A stretch of 64,000 bases of DNA from CAWIMX01 sp963792785 (lineage in GTDB: Bacteria; Acidobacteriota; Vicinamibacteria; Vicinamibacterales; CAVVIG01), in assembly GCA_963792785.1 (NCBI GenBank), contig CAWBXO010000002.1:248001-312000 (forward strand). Direction: 5' to 3'. The stretch's first letter is position 1. Every line of letters starts with the position of its first letter. Below are positions 1-8,418 of the stretch, in pieces. The notes beneath the pieces are model-generated. The model saw only the letters and a list, made by a program, of their open reading frames with translations. It was not told the origin of the DNA and ran no database searches. Position numbers and translations under genes: made by a program.

Positions 1-1017
1 GCTTGCCACGGCCGCCACGACAACCGGCAGAAGAAGCGATGAGAATTGCACGAAGCGAGCTCCGAAGAGCAGGCGAAGAGACGCCGGCCCAGCCAGAATC
101 AGTCCGCACCCGATCAACGCGAAAAGACTCCCCGCGCCAAAGCCGTACGATCGGCACAGCCTCCCGACGGCACCTTGATTGTTCTGCCTGGCTAGACGGG
201 CCAGGAGCGGCAGCGTAACTGCCTCCAGGGACGAGGCCGCCAGTCGCGCCGGTGCGAGACTGTTGCGGACGGCCCCCAGCCCACCCAGTGCCGCCTGCCC
301 GGCCCCTGCTGCAATCAACAAAAGCGTGCCGTAGGATCCCGCCTCAAACAGGGCGTTTGTCATTCCAAACCAACCTGACAACGTGGCGCTACCCCGTAAG
401 ACCTTCCGCTCACTTGATCCCAGCGACGGCCACATCCGAAATTGCACGAGACCGAACAGCGCCCCAGCAAGGGCACCGAGTCCCCAACTTCCGATTGCCG
501 TCGCGGGCGTCAGGGTGCCGGTCATCACCGCCGCCGAGAGACAGAGCGTCTGCACAATCGCCCACACGCCATCGTTGTAGGCGGCGGATCGAGGCAAGCC
601 CAGCGCAAAAGCCGCAAATCGCCAAAAATCCTGCAGTGCGAGCGGTGCCGCAAAGATCCCCAGCGCGACGAAGGCACCCCCTGCGGGCGTCCCCACGCCA
701 AGCGCGAGACCAGCGGCTATTGACACCAGCCCAAACACGGCGCCAAACACGACAACGCCGGCGGCCGACCCCCTGGTCGCGGCGCTCCACGCATTCCGCG
801 ACGCGCCGGAGGCAGTGACGATATAGGGCTGAACGAGCATGGCCCGCGTGACACCAAGGAGCACTACCCATGACGCGAACGCAAGCGTGAACGCTCCGTA
901 ACCAACTGGACCAATAGTCCGTGCGACGATGAGCCCCGTTACAAAGTTGGTTCCCGAAGACAGCATCTGGTCGCCCAGGGCCCACGCTGCCGTCTCGCGC
1001 AACGCCCACACTCTCAC
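1..1017 (-). CDS. Polysaccharide flippase (Wzx/MATE-like), 3' end outside window
   Basis: Reading the minus strand gives one open frame from about 1017 past position 1, rich in hydrophobic helices: segments such as NFVTGLIVARTIGPVGYGAF, WVVLLGVTRAMLVQPYI and GSYGTLLLIAAGAGQAALGG. Fifteen or more residues of Gly/Ala/Leu-rich helix recur with short polar loops, as in lipid-linked oligosaccharide flippases that move undecaprenyl-linked repeat units across the inner membrane. The early RETAAWALGDQMLSSGTNF stretch resembles the N-terminus of Wzx-type proteins. The start is uncertain: GTG codons lie at 1026, 1017 and 1011, and an in-frame stop sits at 1047. It is the last visible gene of the exopolysaccharide operon, downstream of a GT4 gene, which fits a flippase. 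The C-terminal part lies off the window. Confidence 0.7.
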   Translation of the reverse strand, partial: MRVWALRETAAWALGDQMLSSGTNFVTGLIVARTIGPVGYGAFTLAFASWVVLLGVTRAMLVQPYIVTASGASRNAWSAATRGSAAGVVVFGAVFGLVSIAAGLALGVGTPAGGAFVALGIFAAPLALQDFWRFAAFALGLPRSAAYNDGVWAIVQTLCLSAAVMTGTLTPATAIGSWGLGALAGALFGLVQFRMWPSLGSSERKVLRGSATLSGWFGMTNALFEAGSYGTLLLIAAGAGQAALGGLGAVRNSLAPARLAASSLEAVTLPLLARLARQNNQGAVGRLCRSYGFGAGSLFALIGCGLILAGPASLRLLFGARFVQFSSLLLPVVVAAVAS

Positions 1018-1119
1018 CCCGGCCACCGTCCAGAGCCGGTGGCATCACCCTCATCACAGGAGCCCGCGAATATCGACGCGCGCTGAATGCTCATGCTATT
1101 CAAGTTCAGGCGGCAGCCG

Positions 1120-2436
1120 TCACTCCTCCATGGCCGCCAAGACAGCATCGATGACACCCGACGCGCAACCGGCGTAGCCGTAGTCGGCAACCAGCCGACG
1201 CGAGTTGTCGGAGAACTCGCGGTATAAGCTCTCGTCTGTCAGGAGGCGCTCCACCGCCGCCGCCCAGGCGGCGATGTCGAGCGACCGAACAAATCCGTTT
1301 ACTCCATCCACGATGAGCTCACCAACCGCGCCAGCGAACGGTGTCGCAACAATGGGCAGACCCGCAGCGCACGCTTCGTTTGCAACGACGCCCCACGCGT
1401 CTTGCTTCGTGGGAAACAGGAACACGCGCGCCGACGCATACACACCAGGCAAATCGCTCTGCGACACGAATCCGGCAAAGGTCGCGATGACGTTCGTGGA
1501 GCGACTCGCGCGCGTGCGGAGTTCGGCCTCGAGTGGACCTGAACCAGCGATCAGCATGGACACGGGACGGCCAAGCGACGCCGCCACGCGCTCGGCGACG
1601 TCAAAAGCGAACAGCGGCGATTTACCATCAATCAGTTGGCCGCAGAACAGGAGGTCGCATGATGCGCTACGTCTCCCGTCGGCGTTGAACCTGGCATTGT
1701 CGACACATAAGTGCGACTTGAACATTTTGCGCAACGGAAGGTGATACGACCGATACAGTTCCAACGATCCATCACTCGCACCGATAAACGCGGCGCTGAA
1801 CCTGTATACGACACGACGGAGTCGTCTGTGCCACACTGACAAAGAGCGCTCCGACTCTCTCGTGCCATCTGTCATCGCTATGTACTTGCACCGATAACAG
1901 CATGCGAACACGAATGCGTACAGGCATGTCGGATTAAAGCTGGTGCCAATAACCACCTGAGGCCGAATCGCTCTGAGCCGAGCCACCACATCGAGATTGT
2001 TGTGTATGTAACGCCCACGACTCGTCGCGTACGACTCATCCAGAAAGATGGCGTCGAACTCAAACGGCGGAACGTCCCAGTGCCGGTCGGGTTCACGTGT
2101 GGCGCAAAAGAGCACGGTCAGGTTGATGCGGCCGTCGCGCACAACCTCGTTGTACATAGGCACCCGGTACGGCGCGGGAATATTGGTAACGAGCGCAACG
2201 CGAGGTGGCGGCTGACCCTCGCAACCGCGAATCGCCGTGGGCGGCGTCTGGGGAGAACTGCCGTTCTTCGAAATTTCCAACCGCGTCGAGACGCCGGAAC
2301 TCTGATCCTGTCGCAGTCGAGTTCGCCCGGCCGTCGCCAATAGTATCGCTTGGTCCTGGCCGCACTCGTGCGGCCGGAGGGCCATTCCGACCTTCGCAAT
2401 GGCCTTGCGGAAGGTGTCGGCGACTGGTGCGAACAT
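1120..2436 (-). CDS. Glycosyltransferase family 4
   Basis: A 438-residue cytoplasmic protein predicted to add a sugar from a nucleotide donor to a lipid-linked glycan. It has a GT-B fold layout: the N-terminal Rossmann part starts near residue 79 with VALVTNIPAPYRVPMYNEV, and the C-terminal donor-binding part includes LLFCGQLIDGKSP, LIAGSGPLEAEL and the signature DAWGVVANEACAAGLPIVAT, the GT4 E-x7-E region. The first roughly 75 residues have no clear homology and may be over-long, but the chosen ATG is only 21 bases from the end of the preceding ligase gene. It sits between a polymerase-like gene and a flippase, so it likely builds the same exported polysaccharide. The sugar specificity cannot be read from sequence. 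Confidence 0.85.
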   Translation of the reverse strand: MFAPVADTFRKAIAKVGMALRPHECGQDQAILLATAGRTRLRQDQSSGVSTRLEISKNGSSPQTPPTAIRGCEGQPPPRVALVTNIPAPYRVPMYNEVVRDGRINLTVLFCATREPDRHWDVPPFEFDAIFLDESYATSRGRYIHNNLDVVARLRAIRPQVVIGTSFNPTCLYAFVFACCYRCKYIAMTDGTRESERSLSVWHRRLRRVVYRFSAAFIGASDGSLELYRSYHLPLRKMFKSHLCVDNARFNADGRRSASCDLLFCGQLIDGKSPLFAFDVAERVAASLGRPVSMLIAGSGPLEAELRTRASRSTNVIATFAGFVSQSDLPGVYASARVFLFPTKQDAWGVVANEACAAGLPIVATPFAGAVGELIVDGVNGFVRSLDIAAWAAAVERLLTDESLYREFSDNSRRLVADYGYAGCASGVIDAVLAAMEE

Positions 2437-2457
2437 GGCGATTGTGCGCGAGCCGGG

Positions 2458-3714
2458 TTATCGCTTTTGGAGAAGGCCGCGTTGTGCGGCGTACGCGGAT
2501 CCGACGAGGATCATCATCGGTACCGTGAACGCCTCGCAGTAGATGAGGACGTTGTCGGTGAACATCACAAGTACATAAGGCACGAAGCAGCTCGCCGCCC
2601 CTGAGGCAAGCGCCCTCAGCCGTCGATCTGGCGATCTCAGAAGCGGGCGCATGTGATAGATCTGCGTCGTCAGCGTCAGGATGTACAGCAACAGGCCGAG
2701 CTGTCCGTAGTTGAATCGGATCCTGAGCCAGTCGTTGTGGGGAAGGTAGGCCGCGAATCCACTGTCGAGCAGCCACGTCCTATCGGCATTTCCGCCATGG
2801 CCCAGCCAGGGCCACTCGTCCATGCCGTTCATGAGAGAGACCCACAGAGCTCCTCGCCCGTTCGTGTTCAAATTTGGATTGCCAAGCCGCAGATCGTGCA
2901 GTGTCCCGTGACCGCTAAAAAACATCTTTCGCTGCACCTTCGGATTCTGAAAGGCGAACAGCCCGACCAGTGCCGCCAGTCCGACAAACAGCACCCGGCG
3001 CCGCAGCGGGATGGGAACAATGGCGAAGATCAGCAATCCCAAGCCTGCAGCGAGTGGCCCGCGATTGCCGGACACGAGCGGCGCGCCGAGCGCCAGCAAA
3101 TAGCAAACGAGATCCTGAACCCTCGCACCACCCAGGACGTAGTATGCCAGGAACGCGCTCTGAAAGAAGAGAGCGGTGATGGCGGCTGCAGGGAAGCCGG
3201 AGAAGGCGATGTCGTTGAGTGAAGCTGGGACGACGAAGAAGAGAATCCCGGCACAGTACACCCAGAACGTACGGCGCAGCAGGCGGTGGAGTCGGTCGAA
3301 GTCTCCAGATGAAAACCGATACGTTGACGCCGCGAGACCGCTAACGACTGGGCACACAATCTGCGCCGTGGACTGCAACGCGAACTCGTACCCGTGCAGC
3401 GCGCTCAAGACGACATATCCGATCCACGGTGCCCAGATCCACAAAGGAAATGTCGCCGCTTGCGGATTCAAGAGCACCCGCATTGCACTGAAGATCAGAA
3501 TGGTCACCCATGCCCAGCCTGTAAGATGGAACCCGAGAAACTGGAAGTCTCTGAATTCAGTGAGAATGAGCAGTGCAAAGCACAGGGTGAACAGGGCTGG
3601 CGCCCTCTTCTTCACGCGAATGGCTCGTGTTGCCCTGAGGGGGATGCTGGCGGACCTGGCCGGGCCCAGCGTCGCGAGCGACGACGAGGTTAACATCGAT
3701 TCAAGGTCGGTCAC
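2458..3714 (-). CDS. O-antigen ligase/polymerase-like membrane protein (shorter)
   Basis: A 418-residue integral membrane protein with about ten hydrophobic segments. It has the O-antigen ligase pattern of a long periplasmic loop late in the protein: GRGALWVSLMNGMDEWPWLG followed by LPHNDWLRIRFNYGQLGLLL. In Wzy/WaaL-type enzymes this loop carries the catalytic region and a conserved His, here the H of PHNDW. Predicted role: polymerising or ligating undecaprenyl-linked repeat units at the periplasmic face. Its start overlaps the stop of the next-upstream ligase-like gene by four bases (ATGA), so translation is likely coupled. Two polymerase-like proteins in tandem are unusual; one may polymerise and the other attach the chain. 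Confidence 0.8.
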   Translation of the reverse strand: MTDLESMLTSSSLATLGPARSASIPLRATRAIRVKKRAPALFTLCFALLILTEFRDFQFLGFHLTGWAWVTILIFSAMRVLLNPQAATFPLWIWAPWIGYVVLSALHGYEFALQSTAQIVCPVVSGLAASTYRFSSGDFDRLHRLLRRTFWVYCAGILFFVVPASLNDIAFSGFPAAAITALFFQSAFLAYYVLGGARVQDLVCYLLALGAPLVSGNRGPLAAGLGLLIFAIVPIPLRRRVLFVGLAALVGLFAFQNPKVQRKMFFSGHGTLHDLRLGNPNLNTNGRGALWVSLMNGMDEWPWLGHGGNADRTWLLDSGFAAYLPHNDWLRIRFNYGQLGLLLYILTLTTQIYHMRPLLRSPDRRLRALASGAASCFVPYVLVMFTDNVLIYCEAFTVPMMILVGSAYAAQRGLLQKR

Positions 3715-5201
3715 GCGCTGGCTGAAGCTCGCGCGACGGCAGTGCGGTCTCCACCGGGAGATCTGCCGACAGCGAGCGCCAACAGGACGATAAAGAGTGC
3801 CGAGTTCGCTGGAATCTGCAGGCTGAAGTCGACTAGTTCCTGCATGGCGATCGCCAGTAGTCCGGTCATGGCACCGACGCGAATCCAGTAGGCCGTTGCA
3901 CTGGAACGATCTTCACGCAGCCGATGCGTCGCCTCACGCGTGCACAACACGAGGAAGATCGCGGCGGGCACGGCCACAAGCAGTCCACCTTCAGCCGCCA
4001 GCTGCAAGTAGTCGCTGTGGGCCTCAGCGGCCGTATAATCTGGATTCGGCGTCTGGTAGAACGCCATAGCCGTGGCGTATGTGTTGAGGCCGGACCCAAC
4101 GAGAGGGAACGCTTTGACGATGCCGACGGTATCTTGCCAGATGTCTAGCCGGCCGTTGAGCGTTAAAGTGTTCGGCGCTGCAAACCGACGTACTAGCACA
4201 TCAGTCCCAGCCCATCCGGCGCCCACGGAGCTGACAAACGCCAGGAACAGCACGAGCCCCCATCGGTGGAGGCGTCTGGTCTGAACTCTCGCGACAGCCG
4301 ACCCGAACACGACCAGAGAGAACGCGAAGCAGATCACGCCCGACCGGGAGAGCGTCATGAATAGCGACAGCGCCATTAACACAATGCCAAACGCAATCAG
4401 GATGAGCTGGTTCGCCTCTGCCGACGAAAGCCAAAGGATTCGCTGCCTCCAGCTCGTTCCGATCACCGAGAAGCTGCGGTGCATGCGTGCACAGAAATAC
4501 CCCAAAGACAGGGGAATGGCCATGAGCATCCAGCCTGCAAAATGGTTCCGGTTGATGAACGGCCCGAAGGGTTGCGCATCGTAGTAGGGTGACCATAGTC
4601 CGTAGATCTTCCCACTGCTCGAGGCATTTTGAGCGATGCCGGCCAAAGCGAGCGTCACGCTGAGCATGAGGATCCCGCAGGCAATCAGATGAGTCCCGCG
4701 GTGGTCCATCTCACGTGACGTGCCCAGCAAGAACAGCGCGAACGCGGTTAGAAATACGAGCGCCCGCAGCGTCGCGTGGGGATTCACGGACAAGGCGTGC
4801 GCGACGCCAGGTGAGTTGACAGCGCCGGCCTGTGCAACGGGTGCGGTCCTCGGCTCTACGATTTCTCGCTCATCGATCAGTTCAGACGCCGCAGGGCTGA
4901 GCGCGCCGACAGTTGCCCGCGGCAACGGAATGAGCTGAACCGATACCGCGACCAAGAGCCAGAGGCAGCCAAGCGCGAGCCGCCGATTCACAGGCGTGCC
5001 CTCCTGGACACCAATGAGTCCTGCCACGCCAGACGTGGTGCACGCAACGATTAGCGGCCAATAAGCCCACGGATACACCGCACCAAACGCGAGGGCTCCC
5101 CACCAGAGGCAACAGAGGACTGTGACACTGCGATGGGATCGGCGTCGAGCTCGGCCATCCGAGCTCGAGATTATCGAGAGGCGCTGAGCCGGGGGGTGCA
5201 C
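3711..5201 (-). CDS. O-antigen ligase family protein (longer)
   Basis: A 496-residue polytopic membrane protein of the Wzy_C/WaaL superfamily. Markers are FGPFINRNHFAGWMLMAIP (residues around 220-240), typical of exopolysaccharide polymerases, LTLSRSGVICF, and the late loop FPLVGSGLNTYATAM followed by EAHSDYLQLAAEGGLL, which holds the conserved His-Ser-Asp cluster of the catalytic loop. Predicted function is chain polymerisation or transfer in the periplasm. The gene overlaps the following ligase-like gene by four bases and lies just downstream of the sugar epimerase gene. It is longer than its neighbour because of a larger periplasmic loop near residues 100-130. Confidence 0.83.
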   Translation of the reverse strand: MHPPAQRLSIISSSDGRARRRSHRSVTVLCCLWWGALAFGAVYPWAYWPLIVACTTSGVAGLIGVQEGTPVNRRLALGCLWLLVAVSVQLIPLPRATVGALSPAASELIDEREIVEPRTAPVAQAGAVNSPGVAHALSVNPHATLRALVFLTAFALFLLGTSREMDHRGTHLIACGILMLSVTLALAGIAQNASSSGKIYGLWSPYYDAQPFGPFINRNHFAGWMLMAIPLSLGYFCARMHRSFSVIGTSWRQRILWLSSAEANQLILIAFGIVLMALSLFMTLSRSGVICFAFSLVVFGSAVARVQTRRLHRWGLVLFLAFVSSVGAGWAGTDVLVRRFAAPNTLTLNGRLDIWQDTVGIVKAFPLVGSGLNTYATAMAFYQTPNPDYTAAEAHSDYLQLAAEGGLLVAVPAAIFLVLCTREATHRLREDRSSATAYWIRVGAMTGLLAIAMQELVDFSLQIPANSALFIVLLALAVGRSPGGDRTAVARASASA

Positions 5202-5210
5202 GTTACGCAG

Positions 5211-6200
5211 CTACCTGGCCGGCACCAAATCCGGTTCCCTGGTGACGCGATTGACCAGGTTCGCGACCCAGGCATAAGTGGGGGCGAGTCCCTCGCGCAG
5301 GGGTCGCGTGGGCCGCCAGCCCAACTTCTCCTGGATCAAGCGGTTATCTGAGTTTCGACCGCGGACACCCAACGGGCCTTCGATATGACGGAGCGTCAGG
5401 CGTTTCCCTGCAATGTCCATTGCCAGATGCGCCAACTCGTTGATCGTGACCATCTCGTCAGAGCCGATGTTGACTGGACCAGCGAACTCGGAGTCCATCA
5501 AGCGGCGAACGCCCTCAATGCATTCGTCAATGTAAAGGAACGAGCGAGTCTGGAGACCGTCACCCCAGATTTCGAGTTCCCCGCCATCCTCGACCTCGGC
5601 AACTTTGCGACAGATCGCCGCGGGCGCTTTCTCTTTCCCTCCGTTCCAGGTGCCCTCAGGACCGAAGACGTTATGAAAGCGCGCCACGCGTACCTGAACT
5701 CCGTAGTTGCGCATGTATGCCAGGTAGAGACGTTCGCTGAAAAGCTTCTCCCAGCCATATTCGCTGTCAGGCGCAGCGGGATAGGCAGACTCCTCTGAAC
5801 ACTTCGGATTGTCAGGGTCGAGCTGGTTGTACTCCGGGTAAATGCACGCTGACGAGGAATAGAAGAACTTCTGGACGGCCGCGCGGTGTCCATACTCGAG
5901 GATGTTCAAGTTGATGGTTGCCGAGTTGTGCATCACGGCGGCGTCGTGCGCGCCGGTGAAAATGTAGCCCGCGCCACCCATGTCTGCCGCCAACTGGTAC
6001 ACCTCGTCGACGTCTTTCACCGCGCGCTCAGCCACATCGGGACTCCGGAGGTCTCCGACGATGAACTCGTCGGTCGGCAGCTGGCGAAATTCGTGATGCT
6101 TCAGGTCAACGCCACGGACCCATTTCCCCTCCCGCTTCAGCCTTCTGACCAAATGACCGCCAATGAATCCTCCGGCTCCGGCTACAAGAACGCGTGACAT
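5211..6200 (-). CDS. NAD-dependent sugar epimerase, GDP-mannose 3,5-epimerase-like
   Basis: A 329-residue extended short-chain dehydrogenase/reductase. The N-terminal GAGGFIGGHLVRRL is the NAD-binding glycine motif. The catalytic set is SSSACIYPE (Ser/Thr position) and YGWEKL (Y-x3-K). Several stretches match GDP-mannose 3,5-epimerases closely: ADMGGAGYIF, SSACIYPEYNQL, RFHNVFGPEGTWNGG, EKAPAAICRK, WGDGLQTRSF and GVRGRNSDNRLI. That family converts GDP-mannose to GDP-L-galactose or GDP-L-gulose, known best from plant ascorbate synthesis and also found in bacterial polysaccharide clusters. In this operon it most likely supplies an unusual hexose donor for the exported glycan. Assignment to the GME branch is firm by motif; the in vivo product is inferred. 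Confidence 0.85.
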   Translation of the reverse strand: MSRVLVAGAGGFIGGHLVRRLKREGKWVRGVDLKHHEFRQLPTDEFIVGDLRSPDVAERAVKDVDEVYQLAADMGGAGYIFTGAHDAAVMHNSATINLNILEYGHRAAVQKFFYSSSACIYPEYNQLDPDNPKCSEESAYPAAPDSEYGWEKLFSERLYLAYMRNYGVQVRVARFHNVFGPEGTWNGGKEKAPAAICRKVAEVEDGGELEIWGDGLQTRSFLYIDECIEGVRRLMDSEFAGPVNIGSDEMVTINELAHLAMDIAGKRLTLRHIEGPLGVRGRNSDNRLIQEKLGWRPTRPLREGLAPTYAWVANLVNRVTREPDLVPAR

Positions 6201-6283
6201 TGGTGGAACTACCTCTCCCCTACCTTGACCTCGACGCCGTCATCTCCAAGACACGCACCGAGACCATGCAGGATATTTCGTCT

Positions 6284-7522
6284 TCAGTTGGAGACGACGA
6301 CACGTGGGCGATTCGCCGATGCCGATCGCGACATACGCTCGGCACCTGCGCGAGCATAAATATCGAGCAATCTCTTATAGACAGACAACTCGCTGTACTT
6401 GCGAATGAATTCAATCGATGCATTGTCACTCATGCGCCGTAGTCGGTCGTTGTCTTCGAGCAGTCGCCTCAATGTTGCCGCGAGGGCTCTCGGCTTTCCA
6501 GTGTCGAACAGCACTCCATTCCATTCGTCCTTGACGATGTCCTTCAGTGAGCCTATGCGGCTTGCCACGACGGGCACGCCCATTGCCATGGCCTCACGCA
6601 GGACAAGTGGGAATCCCTCATTGCAGACTGACGGAATCACCAATAACTGACTTCGTCTAATTTCCTGTTGTACGGCGGCGTGTTCAAGTAGCCCATGGAA
6701 TCGAACTCTGTCGGCCATCCCCAGGCTTGCGACCTTCGCCTCCAACGCCGGCCGGTCTTGACCATCCCCGATAATGTCGCATGGAGGCGCGTCTGGAACC
6801 TCGCGCAGTGCCTCGATTAGCACGTCGACACCCTTTTCAGGGCTGAGACGTCCGACGTACGTGATCCGCCGTGTTCGGTCGGACCACGGAATGCGATCGG
6901 GAGGCTCGGACGAATGAGGCGGCTTGACATGAACTTTGTCCGGGTGGACGGCCGAACTGAGCAGATCCCGCTGGAAGGCTGTGAATACAATGATGGCGTC
7001 AGCCACTTTGTAGGTTCCCAGATGCCGATGGAGATCAACTGAAAAGGCCATCGGCAGCGTCGCAAGCCGACTGCTGCGATAGCAGCCATGACGGACTGCC
7101 GGGAGGGACGTTCCCGCGTCGACACACTCGACGCACGGCTGCCCGTTTCGGAAAAGCAATCCGTTTGCGCAGACCATCCGATAGTTGTGGAGCGTCATTA
7201 CAATCGATGACCGGCCGTACGAACGGGCGGCATAGAGGACTGCGAGAGATGCCTGCGGGAGAGTGTTATGAAAGTGCACTACATCGGGCTGTACGCGCTG
7301 GAGTTCGAGCAACACGCGTCGATAAGCCGCAGGGTTCCACGCGCAGGTCATGCCGGCCGCCATCCTGGACACGGTCGAATCAGTCAGCGCATCATTGTCC
7401 CATCTAAGCGTCACCACGTCGTGTCCCCATGACCGCAACAAGGTGATGTCCGCGTCGACGGAGAGGTTTTCACCACTCGGTGCCGTGGTGCGGTAGTAGT
7501 TATGAATAATGCAGACCTTCAT
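6284..7522 (-). CDS. Glycosyltransferase family 4
   Basis: A 412-residue GT-B glycosyltransferase. I start it at MKVCIIHNYY (7522) because the classical N-terminal beta strand begins there; 13 codons further upstream are open but not needed. Motifs: PSGENLSVDAD near the N-terminus, DVVHFHNTLPQASLAV (acceptor side), RRITYVGRLSPEKGVDVLIE (start of the donor domain), and EGFPLVLREAMAMGVPVVAS with the E-x7-E pair. It should transfer a sugar from a nucleotide donor to the growing undecaprenyl-linked oligosaccharide in the cytoplasm. It lies between the WecG/TagA-type transferase gene and the epimerase gene, all in the same direction. Confidence 0.87.
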   Translation of the reverse strand: MKVCIIHNYYRTTAPSGENLSVDADITLLRSWGHDVVTLRWDNDALTDSTVSRMAAGMTCAWNPAAYRRVLLELQRVQPDVVHFHNTLPQASLAVLYAARSYGRSSIVMTLHNYRMVCANGLLFRNGQPCVECVDAGTSLPAVRHGCYRSSRLATLPMAFSVDLHRHLGTYKVADAIIVFTAFQRDLLSSAVHPDKVHVKPPHSSEPPDRIPWSDRTRRITYVGRLSPEKGVDVLIEALREVPDAPPCDIIGDGQDRPALEAKVASLGMADRVRFHGLLEHAAVQQEIRRSQLLVIPSVCNEGFPLVLREAMAMGVPVVASRIGSLKDIVKDEWNGVLFDTGKPRALAATLRRLLEDNDRLRRMSDNASIEFIRKYSELSVYKRLLDIYARAGAERMSRSASANRPRVVVSN

Positions 7523-7564
7523 TGGTCTATCTGTTTCCAATGAATCGCATCGGGACCACATCGC

Positions 7565-8389
7565 TCACGATCCTGATGGCGGAGTGTGCTCGTGGTACCT
7601 GCGAAGGCCAACGAGTTCCATGCCGAGGTTCAGGAGAAACAGTGGACCATCTACGATATCGCGTCTCCAGAGCTTGCGCGGCTCTCGTGCAAGCCTGTAG
7701 GCCCACTCGAAGCCCATCGAGCCAATCCACTCAGGGCACCGTTTGACCGTTCCTGCAATGAACGAGAACGCGGCGCCGACGCCAATCACGACTGGCACGT
7801 TCAACCGATCCAGTCGCTCATGAATCCAGCGGTCTTGGCGCGGGCTGCCTAGTCCGACCCACAAGACATCAGGATGTGAAGCGTTGATGCGGTCGATCGC
7901 ATCTTGATCCTCCTGCAACGTCAGAGCACGAAATGGCGGCGAGAATGAACCCGCAATGCGGTGTCCTGGAAATCTACTGCGCAGAGTTCCGCACAGCCGA
8001 GCCAATGTGACCTCGGTATCGCCGTAGAAATAACTGCCGTAAGCACGGACGTTTGCTCTTCGAAAGAACTCCGCCATCAGATCCGCGCCAGGCACTCTGT
8101 GGACACCGCGGTGTCCGCGAAACCTGGCGACCCACACCGGCGCAATGCCATCGGGAACCCAGAGATCTGCACTGTTGAGGATGGCCCAGTGGTTGGGATC
8201 CTTGTGGGCTTCCCACAAGCCATGAAAGCCCGTGACGACCACTCTGCGGCAATGCCCACCCGGGTCTGCAACCCATCGCTCCATGCGGTCAACCGCTTGC
8301 GTCACGTCCACGAGGTGAACACGTGAACCGAGGACCTGAACAGCCTCGACTTCAGTCGACCCGCGCTCTACCTCCATTACATAGGTCAT
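7565..8389 (-). CDS. WecG/TagA/CpsF family glycosyltransferase
   Basis: A 274-residue GT26-family protein. Members transfer N-acetylmannosamine(uronic acid) or glucose-type sugars onto an undecaprenyl-PP-linked first sugar. Family signatures are present: DLWVPDGIAPVWVARFRG, SYFYGDTEVTLARL, PDVLWVGLGSPRQDRWI and the C-terminal GVGAAFSFIAGTVKRCPEW followed by GFEWAYRLAREPRKLWRR. The start is set at ATG 8389 (MTYVMEVER); the 56 upstream codons look non-coding and run into the end of the preceding gene. The WecA-like gene ends 29 bases upstream, so this enzyme probably adds the second sugar after the WecA-type initiation step. Confidence 0.88.
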   Translation of the reverse strand: MTYVMEVERGSTEVEAVQVLGSRVHLVDVTQAVDRMERWVADPGGHCRRVVVTGFHGLWEAHKDPNHWAILNSADLWVPDGIAPVWVARFRGHRGVHRVPGADLMAEFFRRANVRAYGSYFYGDTEVTLARLCGTLRSRFPGHRIAGSFSPPFRALTLQEDQDAIDRINASHPDVLWVGLGSPRQDRWIHERLDRLNVPVVIGVGAAFSFIAGTVKRCPEWIGSMGFEWAYRLAREPRKLWRRDIVDGPLFLLNLGMELVGLRRYHEHTPPSGS

Positions 8390-8418
8390 GTTGTCCCTGT
8401 GTCGCAGCTTGAACGTGT

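Noticed and set aside
410..1057. A 215-codon minus-strand open frame at the window start
   Set aside because: Another frame of the flippase gene; the flippase frame has clear hydrophobic helices and this one does not.
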